Positions 25,807 through 35,090 of a stretch of 64,000 bases of DNA are shown piece by piece. Both the position numbers and the translations under genes were made by a program. The notes under the pieces are model-generated. The model searched no databases, was not told the origin of the DNA, and saw only the letters and a list, made by a program, of their open reading frames with translations. Position 1 is the first letter of the stretch, and each line of letters begins with the position of its first letter. The stretch lies in assembly GCF_014195505.1 (NCBI RefSeq), contig NZ_JACIBV010000001.1, positions 1,178,001-1,242,000 of the forward strand, in the 5' to 3' direction. This stretch comes from Nonomuraea dietziae (GTDB taxonomy: Bacteria > Actinomycetota > Actinomycetes > Streptosporangiales > Streptosporangiaceae).

Positions 25807-26783
25807 GACGCCAGCTCGCTGAGGACGCGGACGAGGACGTTGCGGACGAGCGGCACCTTGAAGGCGTTGTCCGGCAGCGGGCGGGCGCCGGCCAGCTCGA
25901 GGTCGGCCGCTCTGGTGAACTCCTCGGCGGTGGCGGGCGCGCCGCGCAGCGCCGACTCGGCCAGCGTGGCCCGCCATGGCACGTGGGCGACCCCGCCCAG
26001 CGCGATGCGGCAGTCGCGGACGACGCCGTCGGCCTCGTCGAGCGCCACCGCGACCGACACCACCGCGAACGCGAACGACGCCCGGTCGCGCACCTTGCGG
26101 TAGCGCGAACGGGAGGCGTACGGCAACGCGGGCAGCTCGACCGCGGTGATCAGGTCACCGGGTTCCAGCACGGTGTCGCGCTCGGGCTCGTCGCCCGGCA
26201 GCCGGTGCAGCCCTGGCATCGGCACGGTACGCGTCCCTTCGACGCCCTCGACGTGCACGCTCGCGCCGAGCGCGGCCAGGGCGACGGCCATGTCCGAAGG
26301 ATGGGTGGCCACGCAGCTGCTGGAGTGCCCGATGATCGCCAGGTTGCGGTGGTCGCCCTCGCGGGCGGGGCAGCCCGAGCCTGGCCGGTGCTTGTTGCAC
26401 GGCTTGGCGATGTCCTGGAAGTAGGAGCAGCGGGTGCGCTGCAGGAGGTTGCCGCCGACGGTGGCCATGTTGCGGATCTGGCCGGAGGCGCCCGCCAGCA
26501 CCGCCTGCGCGAGCATCGGGTAGCGGTGGCGCACCACGGGATGGGCGGCGAGGTCGCTGTTGCGCGCCGCCGCACCGATCAGCAGGCCGCCGCCTGAGCT
26601 CTCCTCGATGGCCTCCGACGTGGCTCGGGTGACGTCCACCAGCACGGCCGGTGTGGCCACGCCCAGCCGCATCAGATCCACCAGGTTCGTGCCGCCGCCG
26701 AGGTACATGGCCTCGGGCTGCCTGCTCAGCGCGGCGACCGCCGACCGCGTGTCGGCCGCCCGCTGGTAGTCGAAGGGTTTCAC
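25803..26783 (-). CDS. Aldehyde oxidoreductase FAD-binding subunit with extra Fe-S site (PaoB/YagS-like)
   Basis: 326 residues from the GTG at 26783. FAD motif MYLGGGTNLVDLM near residue 27 and ATVGGNLLQRTRC near 107 are those of the xanthine dehydrogenase FAD subunit. Four cysteines in CSYFQDIAKPCNKHRPGSGC and the later SSSCVATHPSD match the extra [4Fe-4S] cluster that marks the PaoB branch. It passes electrons from the 2Fe-2S subunit to the acceptor. Starts and stops overlap both neighbours. Confidence 0.9.
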   Translation of the reverse strand: MKPFDYQRAADTRSAVAALSRQPEAMYLGGGTNLVDLMRLGVATPAVLVDVTRATSEAIEESSGGGLLIGAAARNSDLAAHPVVRHRYPMLAQAVLAGASGQIRNMATVGGNLLQRTRCSYFQDIAKPCNKHRPGSGCPAREGDHRNLAIIGHSSSCVATHPSDMAVALAALGASVHVEGVEGTRTVPMPGLHRLPGDEPERDTVLEPGDLITAVELPALPYASRSRYRKVRDRASFAFAVVSVAVALDEADGVVRDCRIALGGVAHVPWRATLAESALRGAPATAEEFTRAADLELAGARPLPDNAFKVPLVRNVLVRVLSELAS

Positions 26784-27310
26784 CGTGCCACCTCCCCTAT
26801 CGCGGCGACGATGTTGACGTAGGCGCCGCAGCGGCACAGGTTCCCGCTCATCCGCTCGCGGATCTCCTCCTCGTCGAGGACGGGCTCGGCGCACACGTCC
26901 TCCGTGACCACGCTCGGCCAGCCCGCGGCGGCCTCGGCCAGCATGCCGACCGCCGAGCACAGCTGTCCCGGCGTGCAGTAGCCGCACTGGAAGGCGTCGT
27001 GCGCGATGAAGGCGGCCTGGAGCGGATGCGGCCTGTCCCCGTCGGCCAGCCCCTCGACCGTGGTGATCTCCCGATCGTCCAGGGTCACCGTGAGCGTCAG
27101 GCACGACTTGACGCGCCTGCCGTCCACCAGCACCGTGCACGCCCCGCACTGACCGTGGTCGCAGCCCTTCTTCGCGCCGGTCAGGTCGAGGCGTTCCCTG
27201 AGCGTGTCGAGCAACGTCTCGCGGGTGTCCACGACCACCGGGTACTCGTCGCCGTTGATCGACAGCAGCATGTCCGTCATGACCGGAACGTCGGACCCTG
27301 AAACAATCAC
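26780..27310 (-). CDS. Aldehyde oxidoreductase 2Fe-2S subunit (PaoA/YagT-like)
   Basis: 176 residues. First cluster ligands: GAKKGCDHGQCGACTVLVDG and a Cys in VKSCLTL. Second cluster: FQCGYCTPGQLCSA and GNLCRCGAY. These are the two [2Fe-2S] sites of molybdenum hydroxylases. GTG 27310 has AGGAAG ahead; ATG 27280 is an alternative. Unlike E. coli PaoA there is no Tat signal, so export is not expected. Confidence 0.9.
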   Translation of the reverse strand: MIVSGSDVPVMTDMLLSINGDEYPVVVDTRETLLDTLRERLDLTGAKKGCDHGQCGACTVLVDGRRVKSCLTLTVTLDDREITTVEGLADGDRPHPLQAAFIAHDAFQCGYCTPGQLCSAVGMLAEAAAGWPSVVTEDVCAEPVLDEEEIRERMSGNLCRCGAYVNIVAAIGEVAR

Positions 27311-27440
27311 GGGCGCTTCCTACCCGCCCGTCCTCGGCGCGCATCCCGACTCGCCGACGATTTCCACGGAGCGGACCCATTCATGGCCCGCAGGTGAGAC
27401 AACGCTCCTGGCGAAGCGATCTCATGGGAGGACGGCGGGC

Positions 27441-27866
27441 TCAGACGTAGTAGCCCTCGACCGGCACGCGGGCCTCCTCGAACAGGGCGGGCCCCTCGAG
27501 CCGCGCCCCCGCGACGGCGGCGGGCGGCTTGAGCGTGCCGAGCTGCTCGCTCGACAGGGCGAAGACCACCCTGCCCAGCCCCGACCGCTCGATGGCGCCC
27601 GCGCACATGCCGCAGGGCTGGCAGCTGGTGTACATCGTGGTGCGCGCCGCGCTCTCGGCATCCAGTTCGCGACCCGCCCATCGGGCCAGTTTCAGCTCCG
27701 GATGCGCGGTGATGTCGGCGTCGGAGAGGCTGCTGTTGCGCTCCTCGACGAGCACCTCGCCGTCCGCGCCGACCAGGAGCGAGCCGAACGGCGGGTTGCC
27801 GCCCTCGCGCGCCTCGGCCGCGAGCTCGATGGCCCTGCGCAGGAAGAGTTCGTCGGCGTTCGTCAT
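27441..27866 (-). CDS. Nucleoside/guanine deaminase-like zinc enzyme
   Basis: 141 residues of the cytidine deaminase-like fold. Zinc ligands are in ITAHPELKL (HPE, where most family members have HAE) and TSCQPCGMC (PCxxC). NPPFGSLLVG is the usual substrate-loop start. The substrate may be guanine, cytosine or another base. It overlaps the LLM gene by ATGA and is probably the second gene of that operon. Confidence 0.82.
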   Translation of the reverse strand: MTNADELFLRRAIELAAEAREGGNPPFGSLLVGADGEVLVEERNSSLSDADITAHPELKLARWAGRELDAESAARTTMYTSCQPCGMCAGAIERSGLGRVVFALSSEQLGTLKPPAAVAGARLEGPALFEEARVPVEGYYV

Positions 27867-28717
27867 GGTCGCTCCGTTGATCGGGGTCGGTGGGCGGCGA
27901 GCGCGGCGAGGGCCTGCCAGGCCGTCTCGGGGTGGCAGGTCTCACGCGGGTCGCCGTTGAAGGGGTCGAGCACGACGGTGTCGGCGCCGAGGCGGCTCAG
28001 TTCGTCGAGGTCGCCGAGGATCTGGTCGATCGTGCCCTCTCCGGCGAGCCTGTCCGCTCCGGTGACCGGCTTCTCGGTGAGCCTCAGGGCGATGCGCGGG
28101 ACCATGCCGGGGCTGGGCCGTCCCTGCTCGTCGGCGAGGTCCCGCAGCCGCGGCGCCGCCTCGCGCAGCCAGCCGAGGGTGTTGCGCAGGGGGTGCCATG
28201 GCTCACCGAGGCGTATCGCCCTGCGCATGCCCTGGTCGCTGTTGCCGCCGATCCAGATCGGGATCCGGCCGGGGCCGTAGTCCTCCTCGTCGGCCCATGC
28301 CGTACGCAGGGTCCGCACGTACTCGTCGGTCAGCGCGCCGCGCCGGTGGAAGTCGACGCCGAGCGCCTCGAACTCCTGCCGGGCCCACCCGATGCCGACG
28401 CCCAGGACCAGCCGCCCGCCACTGAGCTGGTTGAGGTTGGCCGCCATGCGGGCGACCAACAGCGGGTGACGGTAGGGCATGATCAGCACGGTGGTGCCGA
28501 GCCGGATCCTGGGCACCACACCGGCCAGCCAGGACAGCGTGGTGAAGGGCTCGTAGAAGGGCGCCGGGTACTGCTCGGCCACGTCGGGCGTCACCACGAG
28601 ATGGTCGGACAGCAGCAGCAGGTCGTAGCCGAGCCCCTCCACGTTCTGCGCCCATCGGCGCAGCACGGCGGGGTCGGTCCCTGGCCCGAAGTTCGGTACG
28701 TTCACTCCCAGAAGCAC
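27863..28717 (-). CDS. LLM-class (luciferase-like, probable F420-dependent) oxidoreductase
   Basis: 284 residues, TIM-barrel luciferase-like monooxygenase family. VPNFGPGTDP opens the barrel, GLGYDLLLLSDHLVV and LGVGIGWARQEFEALGVDF are typical of F420-type members, as is IPIWIGGNSDQGMRRA. The cofactor is assigned by family resemblance. Substrate unknown. GTG start at 28717; it is divergent from the Lrp regulator, which may control it. Confidence 0.85.
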   Translation of the reverse strand: MLLGVNVPNFGPGTDPAVLRRWAQNVEGLGYDLLLLSDHLVVTPDVAEQYPAPFYEPFTTLSWLAGVVPRIRLGTTVLIMPYRHPLLVARMAANLNQLSGGRLVLGVGIGWARQEFEALGVDFHRRGALTDEYVRTLRTAWADEEDYGPGRIPIWIGGNSDQGMRRAIRLGEPWHPLRNTLGWLREAAPRLRDLADEQGRPSPGMVPRIALRLTEKPVTGADRLAGEGTIDQILGDLDELSRLGADTVVLDPFNGDPRETCHPETAWQALAALAAHRPRSTERP

Positions 28718-28810
28718 CCGACCAGGCTATTGCCGACGTCCGGGGCGCCGGAAGTGCGAGCTACCGGTACAAGACGGCTCTCGCCGGGAATCTGCCGGTA
28801 ATCTGGCCCA

Positions 28811-29266
28811 ATGGCCGAGAGTCTCGATAGCACTGACTGGTCGATCCTCGCCGAGCTCCAGCGCGACGGCCGCCTTCCGCTCACCGAACTGGGCCGGCGG
28901 GTCAACCTCAGCTCCTCGGCCGCGACGGAGCGGGTCAGACGGCTGGAGGCCGAAGGCGTCATCACCGGTTACCGGGCCGAGGTGGACCTGACGAAGGCCG
29001 GCTTCGCCGTCCTGGCGGTGGTGCGGCTGAAGTACCCCGGCAGCCGTCACGAGCCGCTGCACCGGCTCCTCGAGGAACGCTCAGAGATCCTGGAGTGCCT
29101 GCGCGTCACCGGCGAGGACTGCTACACGCTCAAGATCGCCGCCACCACCATGAGACATCTGGAGCGGCTCGTGGACGAGCTGGCGCAGTTCGGCAGCACC
29201 ACCACCAGCATCGTCTACAACCAGACCCTGCCCTACCGAGGCCCCCAGCGGGTCACCCCCGCGTGA
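28811..29266 (+). CDS. Lrp/AsnC family regulator
   Basis: 151 residues. The N-terminal helix-turn-helix is LPLTELGRRVNLSSSAATERVRRLEAEGVI; the C-terminal RAM/ACT-like effector domain contains ILECLRVTGEDCYTLKIA. Such proteins bind amino acids or other small ligands. Divergent from the LLM-deaminase operon across 93 bases that include the inverted CCGGTA pieces at 28764 and 28794, so regulation of that operon is likely. A TAATCT at 28798-28803 lies 7 bases ahead of the ATG, suggesting a leaderless transcript. Confidence 0.88.
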   Translation: MAESLDSTDWSILAELQRDGRLPLTELGRRVNLSSSAATERVRRLEAEGVITGYRAEVDLTKAGFAVLAVVRLKYPGSRHEPLHRLLEERSEILECLRVTGEDCYTLKIAATTMRHLERLVDELAQFGSTTTSIVYNQTLPYRGPQRVTPA

Positions 29267-29348
29267 GCGGGTCACGCGTTCCGCGACGGCGAACCGGGTC
29301 CGGACCTCGGTGCGCCCCGCCCCAGGCCTGCCGCCTTCAGCCCCGGGC

Positions 29349-30629
29349 TCAAGCAGTTCCTGTCCGACGGGCCGTGAGCGTGGTGCCGGGCGGCACCCGC
29401 TGGGTGAGGCCGCAGGCCGTCCAGGTGTAGGTGAGGTGCTCCGACAGGTTGGTGAGCGTGGTCGTGCCGCCCTCGTGGCGGACCGCCACGCTGCCGCCGC
29501 CGACCGGGATGCCGGAGACGGCCAGCCAGTCGACGCCGGCGGGCAGTGAGGGCTCCGTGGTGATCGCGCCGCCGTGCGGCCGCACCCCCAGCAGGCCCTC
29601 GACCACCTGGCTGACCAGCGTGAACGACACCTCCGGATAGTCGCCGTTGCGCCCGCCCGCCACGTGCCCGCCTTCGCGGGAGGCGTAGATCTCCCTCATC
29701 CACCGCCAGGCCGCCTCCGGTCTGCCGTGCCGGAAGAACGTGTCGGGCAGGTACGTCCACGCCTCCACGTTGTGCGGCCTGCCGGGACCGCCGGCCTGGG
29801 CGTCGATGTGGTCCAGCAGGTCGTCGTCGGCGGTGAGCCGCTTCAGCGCGGGGAACCAGCTGCTCTCCATGCCCCAGCCCGTGACCGGCGTGCCGTCCCG
29901 GGTGAAGCCGCGCACGCCCTTCCACTCGGAGGCGTAGTGCCGGCGCAGGTCGAGAGCTCGCCGCTCGTAGTCGTCGCCGTCCATGCCGCGCGCCCTGCAC
30001 AGCTCGGCCATCGCCAGGAAGGCGGCGTACCGCGCGGCGACGCCGTCACCTGCCACCGCCAGCGGCTCGCCGTCCTGCTCGTTGTAGGTGGCGGTGCCGT
30101 CGAAGATGCCCGCCCCCAGGGCGGTAGGGGGCAGCTCGACCGCCCGCCGGTAGTAGTCCCACAGCACGGGGTCGTCGACGTAGGCGCGGTCGCCGGTCCA
30201 CCGGTAGGCCACGGCGCCGGCCTCCACCAGCTCGTACACCGCGGGCGCCTCCCTGACGAACGCGCCGGGACCGCGGTAGTCGATCGCGAGGTAGGAGCCG
30301 TCGAAGTTGAACGCCCACACGGGGCGGTGGCCGTGTTCCTCGGTGGCGGAGGCGGCGAAGCAGCGCAGCATCGTCAGGTTGGCCTCGTCGAGGCCGAGCA
30401 GGTGGGCGCCGGGGAGCTGGTGGACGAAGTCGCGCAGGTAGAAGCCGCTGCGGTGGGCGTACCCCGCCCAGTACGAGGGCAGGTAGACGCCCTCGCCCGT
30501 GCCGGACGGCTGCCGCTCGTCGACGTCGAGCGGGCCGCGCGAGCCTGCGGGGTGCGCCCAGCGCAGTGCCCTGTCGCACGCCCACTCGAACATCGCCACC
30601 AGCTCCTCGTTGGAGGAGTCGATACGCAT
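29349..30629 (-). CDS. Six-hairpin-type glycoside hydrolase-like protein
   Basis: 426 residues, no signal peptide. The regular spacing of helical segments and aromatic clusters (SGFYLRDFVHQLPGAHLLG, YLAIDYRGPGAF, TATYNEQDGEPLA, MESSWFPALKRL, NVEAWTYLPDTFF) fits an (alpha/alpha)6 glycosidase of the rhamnosidase/GH78-like or related class, ending in a small beta domain. Catalytic residues cannot be assigned with confidence. Starts 13 bases after the LacI stop with GGAAGG in front, so it is the last gene of the 37.6-29.3 kb operon and probably hydrolyses an imported oligosaccharide. Confidence 0.65.
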   Translation of the reverse strand: MRIDSSNEELVAMFEWACDRALRWAHPAGSRGPLDVDERQPSGTGEGVYLPSYWAGYAHRSGFYLRDFVHQLPGAHLLGLDEANLTMLRCFAASATEEHGHRPVWAFNFDGSYLAIDYRGPGAFVREAPAVYELVEAGAVAYRWTGDRAYVDDPVLWDYYRRAVELPPTALGAGIFDGTATYNEQDGEPLAVAGDGVAARYAAFLAMAELCRARGMDGDDYERRALDLRRHYASEWKGVRGFTRDGTPVTGWGMESSWFPALKRLTADDDLLDHIDAQAGGPGRPHNVEAWTYLPDTFFRHGRPEAAWRWMREIYASREGGHVAGGRNGDYPEVSFTLVSQVVEGLLGVRPHGGAITTEPSLPAGVDWLAVSGIPVGGGSVAVRHEGGTTTLTNLSEHLTYTWTACGLTQRVPPGTTLTARRTGTA

Positions 30630-30642
30630 GAGAACCTTCCGA

Positions 30643-31672
30643 TCAGGGGCCGAGGCTCGGGCGGACCACCAGCTCGCCTGGGAGCAGGAGGCCGGCCTGG
30701 GGGGTGACGCCGTCCTCGACGATCCGCAGCAGCCGGCTGACCAGCGCCTCGGCGATACGGCGGAGCGGCAGCCGTACGGTGGTCAGGGCGGGTTGCAGGA
30801 ACGCGGTGACGGGAAGGTCGTCGAAGGCGACCAGGGCCAGGTCGGCGCCGATCTCCACGCCCTCGGCCCTGGCGGCGGCGTAGACGCCGAGGGCGAGCCA
30901 GTCGCCCCCTGCCACGATCGCGGTCGGGCGGGCGCGGCCCGCGAGCAGCTCACGGGTGGCCGCGACGATCTCGCCCGGGTCGTCGCCCGGCACGGAGAAC
31001 TCCTGCCCCGCCATGCCGTGGCGGCGCACCCCCGCGAGGAACCCGTCGCGCCGGTCGTCCATCCACGGCTGCCCGGAGGAGGAGCCGAGGAAGGCCACCT
31101 TGCGGTGCCCTCTGGCCGCCAGCAGGCCTACCAGCTCGATCACCGCCTGGACGCTGTCGACGTCCACCCACGACTGCGGATGCCCTGGCTCCGTGCGGCC
31201 GAAGGCGGCGAAGGGGAAGCCCTCCGCCGCCAGATGGGCCACACGGGGGTCGTCGCGCAGTATGTCGGACAGCAGGAAGCCGTCCACCGTGCGCCCGGCG
31301 ATCAGCTCGTCGAGCGCCTGCTCCTGGCTCTGCCCAGGGCGCGGCCTCACCAGCAGGATCCGGTAGCCGGCCTCGCCCGCCGCGGACACGACCGCCTCGA
31401 GGAAGCCGCCCATCAGCGGGTTAGGGTTGGCCGGATCGTCCACCGGTGTCGGGTAGGCGATGATCCGCCTGGTGCCGGACTTCAGGGCGCGCGCCGACTG
31501 GTCGGGCCGGTAGCCGAGCTCCTCGATCAGCGCCGTCACCCGCTCCAGTGTCTCGGCTCTCAGCCGGTGCGGGGCGTTGAGCGCGTTGGAGATCGTCTGA
31601 CGTGACACGCCGGCCCGCGCGCGCGACGTCCTCGATGGTGACCCCGCGCTCGCGTGGCCGACGTGTCGTCAC
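30643..31672 (-). pseudogene. LacI family regulator of the glycoside operon, frameshifted in its HTH
   Basis: Beginning at GTG 31672 (GGAGAG ahead), the frame encodes GVTIEDVARA, then shifts. The next frame continues VSRQTISNALNAP, LGYRPDQSARALKSG, and an otherwise intact LacI effector domain to 30643 (FGRTEPGHPQSWVDVD, FLGSSSGQPW). Removing one G at 31614-31616 joins them as VTIEDVARAAGVSRQTISNALN, a perfect LacI helix-turn-helix. Without that base the first recognition helices are lost, so the protein would not bind DNA, unless the base is a sequencing error. The gene lies within the operon it should control, and the operators TGAACGTTCA are the expected sites. Confidence 0.8.
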
Positions 31673-33379
31673 CTAGTCTCTCCTCAGCTTGAGCAGGCCG
31701 CCCATGGGCACCTCGACCAGGCACGCTCCCGCGTCGAACCGCAACCTGTCGGCCCTGACGAGCGATCCTCCGCAGTCGAAGACCTCGGCTCGCGCCTCGC
31801 CCTCGCCGTAGAGGACCACGCGGGGGTCGGGGTCGGCGTTGGCGACGAGCACCTCGCCCGTGCCCGGAACGTCCACGGCGAGGGGAGCGTAACGGGCGAT
31901 GATCGTGGTCTCCCCATCGTAGGCCCGCACGAGCGGGTAGCCGTGCTCAGGCTGCGCCGGCTCCAGCACGCCCAGCTGCAGCGCGTCGAGATGGCGGCGG
32001 AAGACCCCCAGCCAGAACCCGACGGCGGCGAGCTGGTCGGGCCGCTGCGCCGCCAGGTCGACCGACAGCTGGGGCACCGAGAACAGCGCGTTGATCAGGT
32101 GCACCGCCACCTGCTCGGCGGGCTCGTCCGGGTGCCAGAGGATCATGTCCGAGTGCACGGCGACCGGGCCGGCGGTCAGCCGCAGGTCGATCGTGCGCTG
32201 CCGGTTCTCCTGCGGGCTGAGCGGGCAGTCGGTCGCCCGCACCATGTTCGCGTACGGCCACAGCCCGGGGCTCGTGTACGGCTGGCGGTGCTCGATCAGC
32301 ACCTGCGGCCTGGTACGGCGCAGCCGCGCGTCGAGGTCGTGCAGCAGCCGCCGCACCCCCTCGTCGACCTCCGCGCAGTCGGCGCCGTCGGCGGGCGCCG
32401 GATCGCCGCCGGGTGTGGCGAACCGGTCCACGAAGTCGATCTTCAGACCGTCCATGCCCCACAGCTCGACCGCCTGGGCGAGCCTGCCGACGAGGAACGC
32501 GCGCACCTCGGGGTGGCGTGGGTCGAGCACCGCCGCGTCCATGTGGTCGAGGTAGCGCAGGAACCTGCCGTCGAAGCGCTCGAAGGCCGCGTTGTGCTTG
32601 CCGACGAACGGCAGCGCGTACCACAGCATGTAGGCCATGCCGTCGCTCTGGACCCTGCGCACGTGGCTCGCGATGTCGGGGAACGCCTCCTTGTTGGGCT
32701 CCCAGTCGCCGCAGAAGGCGTAGCCACGGGCCCGGTCGGCGGTCTGCCAGCCGTCGTCCACGATGATCGTCTCGCACCCGAGCCGCTTCGACAGCCTCGC
32801 CTGCAGCTCCACCGCCTCCTCGGTGATCTCCTGGTGCATGCTGTACCAGGTGGAGTAGACCGGCAGCCTGGCCTGACGCGGCGTCGGCGGCAGGTCGCGG
32901 CCCTGCTGCCACCACTCCGCCACGCCGGCCAGGGCCGCGGAGTACAGCCGGTCCGACAGGTCGATCCTGACGCGCAACCCGTCGCCCTGCAGGGTGAAGA
33001 CGAACTCGCCGGTCTCCTCGATCAGCCCTCCGGTGAAGCTCACCGGCGCCACCGACTCCGCCAGCGCCGCCGTGCACACGTTGGCTCCCGCCGTACCGAC
33101 CAGGCTCACCACGGGCGCGCCGACGGTCAGCCTGGCCGACATCGGCGCGTTCCAGATCGGCGGCACCCAGCGGGTGCCGCTGCCCGGCGTCCAGAAGGCG
33201 ACGGTGTTCACGCACGGCACCTTCCACTGCACCCCCGTCGCGTCGGGGGCGTCGATCAGCCAGACGCCCTCGGCGACCGGCGTCACCGTGACGTCGGTGG
33301 TCCCCGCGACCGCCACCTCGACCCCGCCCGCGTGAACCACGGTCGTCTCGCCGAGCGCGTGCGGCTCCCAGATCTGCAT
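31673..33379 (-). CDS. GH36-type (alpha-galactosidase-like) glycosidase
   Basis: 568 residues. An N-terminal beta domain precedes a TIM barrel with ETIIVDDGWQ, WEPNKEAFPDI and GLKIDFVDRF; Asp315 in KIDF is in the position of the GH36/GH27/GH31 clan nucleophile, and WHPDEPAE supplies a later acid. The LSPQENRQRTIDLR segment is also of this clan. The likely substrate is an alpha-linked galactoside or glucoside taken up by the transporter encoded just upstream (33382-36391). No signal peptide. Its TAG stop abuts the LacI GTG. Confidence 0.8.
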   Translation of the reverse strand: MQIWEPHALGETTVVHAGGVEVAVAGTTDVTVTPVAEGVWLIDAPDATGVQWKVPCVNTVAFWTPGSGTRWVPPIWNAPMSARLTVGAPVVSLVGTAGANVCTAALAESVAPVSFTGGLIEETGEFVFTLQGDGLRVRIDLSDRLYSAALAGVAEWWQQGRDLPPTPRQARLPVYSTWYSMHQEITEEAVELQARLSKRLGCETIIVDDGWQTADRARGYAFCGDWEPNKEAFPDIASHVRRVQSDGMAYMLWYALPFVGKHNAAFERFDGRFLRYLDHMDAAVLDPRHPEVRAFLVGRLAQAVELWGMDGLKIDFVDRFATPGGDPAPADGADCAEVDEGVRRLLHDLDARLRRTRPQVLIEHRQPYTSPGLWPYANMVRATDCPLSPQENRQRTIDLRLTAGPVAVHSDMILWHPDEPAEQVAVHLINALFSVPQLSVDLAAQRPDQLAAVGFWLGVFRRHLDALQLGVLEPAQPEHGYPLVRAYDGETTIIARYAPLAVDVPGTGEVLVANADPDPRVVLYGEGEARAEVFDCGGSLVRADRLRFDAGACLVEVPMGGLLKLRRD

Positions 33380-33381
33380 GT

Positions 33382-34191
33382 CTATCCCTTCGTGGCACCG
33401 GCCAGCAGGCCGGAGATGAACTGTCGCTGGAGAACGAGGAAGAGGATCATCATGGGCAGCGAGGAGATCGCCGTGCCCACCATGACCTGGCCGAAGTCGG
33501 TCCTGGCCAGCCCCTGCAGGGTGGCCAGCGCGACGGGCAGGGTGTACATCTCGGGCGTGCGCAGCGCGATCAGCGGCCACAGGAAGTCGTTCCACGCGCC
33601 GAGGAAGAGGAAGACCGCCAGCGCCGCCAGCACGGGCCGCATCACCGGGACCACCACCCGCCACAGCACCCGCAGCTCACCCGCGCCGTCCACCCGCGCC
33701 GCGTCCAGCAGCTCGTCGGGTATGGCCAGCAGCGACTGCCGCATCAGGAAGATGCCGAACGGCACCGACAGGCTCGGCAGGATCAGCGCCGGATAGCTGT
33801 CGATCAGCCCGAGATCGTTCATCATCTCGAAGATCGGGATGATGGTCACGCCGCCGGGGATGACGAGCGTCGACAGCAGCAGCACGAAGAACAGGTCGCG
33901 GCCTTCGAAGGAGAACTTGGCGAAGGCGTAGCCCGCCAGCAGCGACACCACGATCGCCCCCGCGGTCTGCACGACAGCGACGTACAGCGTGTTGCCCAGC
34001 ACCCGCACGAGACCGATCGACTCCTCCAGCTGGGCCGTGTTCGCGGCCAGCTGGTCGCCGGGGTAGAACTTCGGCGGCCAGGAGAAGATGTCGGCCGTGC
34101 TGTGCGTGGCGGCCATGGCCAGCCAGTAGAACGGGCCGACGCACAGCCCGAACACCACGGCCAGCGTGAAAGTGAGCGTCCAGCCCTTCAT
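33382..34191 (-). CDS. Sugar ABC transporter permease (MalG-like, CUT1)
   Basis: 269 residues with six predicted membrane helices. The EAA loop is LDAARVDGAGELRVLWRVV, which docks the shared ATPase. The C-terminal QRQFISGLLAGATKG is typical of MalG-type permeases. Start overlaps the upstream permease stop (ATGA). Confidence 0.93.
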   Translation of the reverse strand: MKGWTLTFTLAVVFGLCVGPFYWLAMAATHSTADIFSWPPKFYPGDQLAANTAQLEESIGLVRVLGNTLYVAVVQTAGAIVVSLLAGYAFAKFSFEGRDLFFVLLLSTLVIPGGVTIIPIFEMMNDLGLIDSYPALILPSLSVPFGIFLMRQSLLAIPDELLDAARVDGAGELRVLWRVVVPVMRPVLAALAVFLFLGAWNDFLWPLIALRTPEMYTLPVALATLQGLARTDFGQVMVGTAISSLPMMILFLVLQRQFISGLLAGATKG

Positions 34192-35090
34192 TTCTTCTGC
34201 AACCTCATCTGTGCGATGCCGAACACGGCCACGATCAACGTCAGGGCGTAGGCGATCGCCGCCGCGTATCCGAAGTCGAAGTAGCGGAAGCCGTTCTGGT
34301 ACAGGTAGAGCGAGATCGTCAGCGTGGAGTTGTCAGGGCCGCCGCCGGTCAGCACGAACGGCTCGTCGAACAGCTGCAGCGTCCCGATCGTCGACAGCAC
34401 CACCGTCAGCGCCAGGATCGGCCGCAGCTGGGGCACCGTGATCGACCAGAACCTGCGGGCCGCGCCCGCGCCGTCCACCATGGCCGCCTCGTAGAGCTCT
34501 TTGGGGATGCTCTGGAGGCCTGCCAGGTAGATGACCGCGTTGTAGCCGGTGTAGTGCCAGGTCAGCGCGATGACGATGGAGATGCGGGCCCAGAACGGGC
34601 TGCCCAGCCAGTCGATCGGCGTCACGCCGAAGAGACCGAGCAGCCAGTTGAGCAAGCCGGCGTCCTTGCGCAGGATCACCGAGAACATCACGCCGTAGGC
34701 GACCAGGCCCGTCAGGCTCGGCATGAACACCCCGAGCCGCCACAGGCCGCGCAGCCGTACGAGGGGGGAGTTGAGCCCGAGCGACAGCAGCAGCGCGAAC
34801 AGCAGCATGATCGGCACCTGGACGACCAGGATCAGTCCGGTGTTCCAGAGGGAGGTCCAGAACAAGGGGTCGTTCACCAGCCGGACGTAGTTGTCGAGCC
34901 CGACGAAGCTGCGGGCCGCGCCCGCGCCGGTGGTCAGGCTGATGTACATCGCGGCGATGATCGGATAGGCCTTGAAGACCAGGAAGCCGAGCAGCGCGGG
35001 CATGATCAGCAGGTAGGGGATGTTCCGCCTGGTCACGTACGACTGCCTGGTCCGTGCCCGCTCCCGCGGCCTGGACAGCGTGAACGTCAT
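34188..35090 (-). CDS. Sugar ABC transporter permease (MalF-like, CUT1)
   Basis: 300 residues. Six membrane helices; the EAA loop is LYEAAMVDGAGAARRFWSIT followed by PQLRP. Partner of the MalG-like permease downstream and of the lipoprotein upstream (overlap at 35087-35090). Confidence 0.93.
   Translation of the reverse strand: MTFTLSRPRERARTRQSYVTRRNIPYLLIMPALLGFLVFKAYPIIAAMYISLTTGAGAARSFVGLDNYVRLVNDPLFWTSLWNTGLILVVQVPIMLLFALLLSLGLNSPLVRLRGLWRLGVFMPSLTGLVAYGVMFSVILRKDAGLLNWLLGLFGVTPIDWLGSPFWARISIVIALTWHYTGYNAVIYLAGLQSIPKELYEAAMVDGAGAARRFWSITVPQLRPILALTVVLSTIGTLQLFDEPFVLTGGGPDNSTLTISLYLYQNGFRYFDFGYAAAIAYALTLIVAVFGIAQMRLQKK

Noticed and set aside
31943..33796. 617-codon plus-strand frame opposite the GH36-like gene
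   Set aside because: No recognisable fold; low-complexity shadow of a well-supported gene on the other strand.
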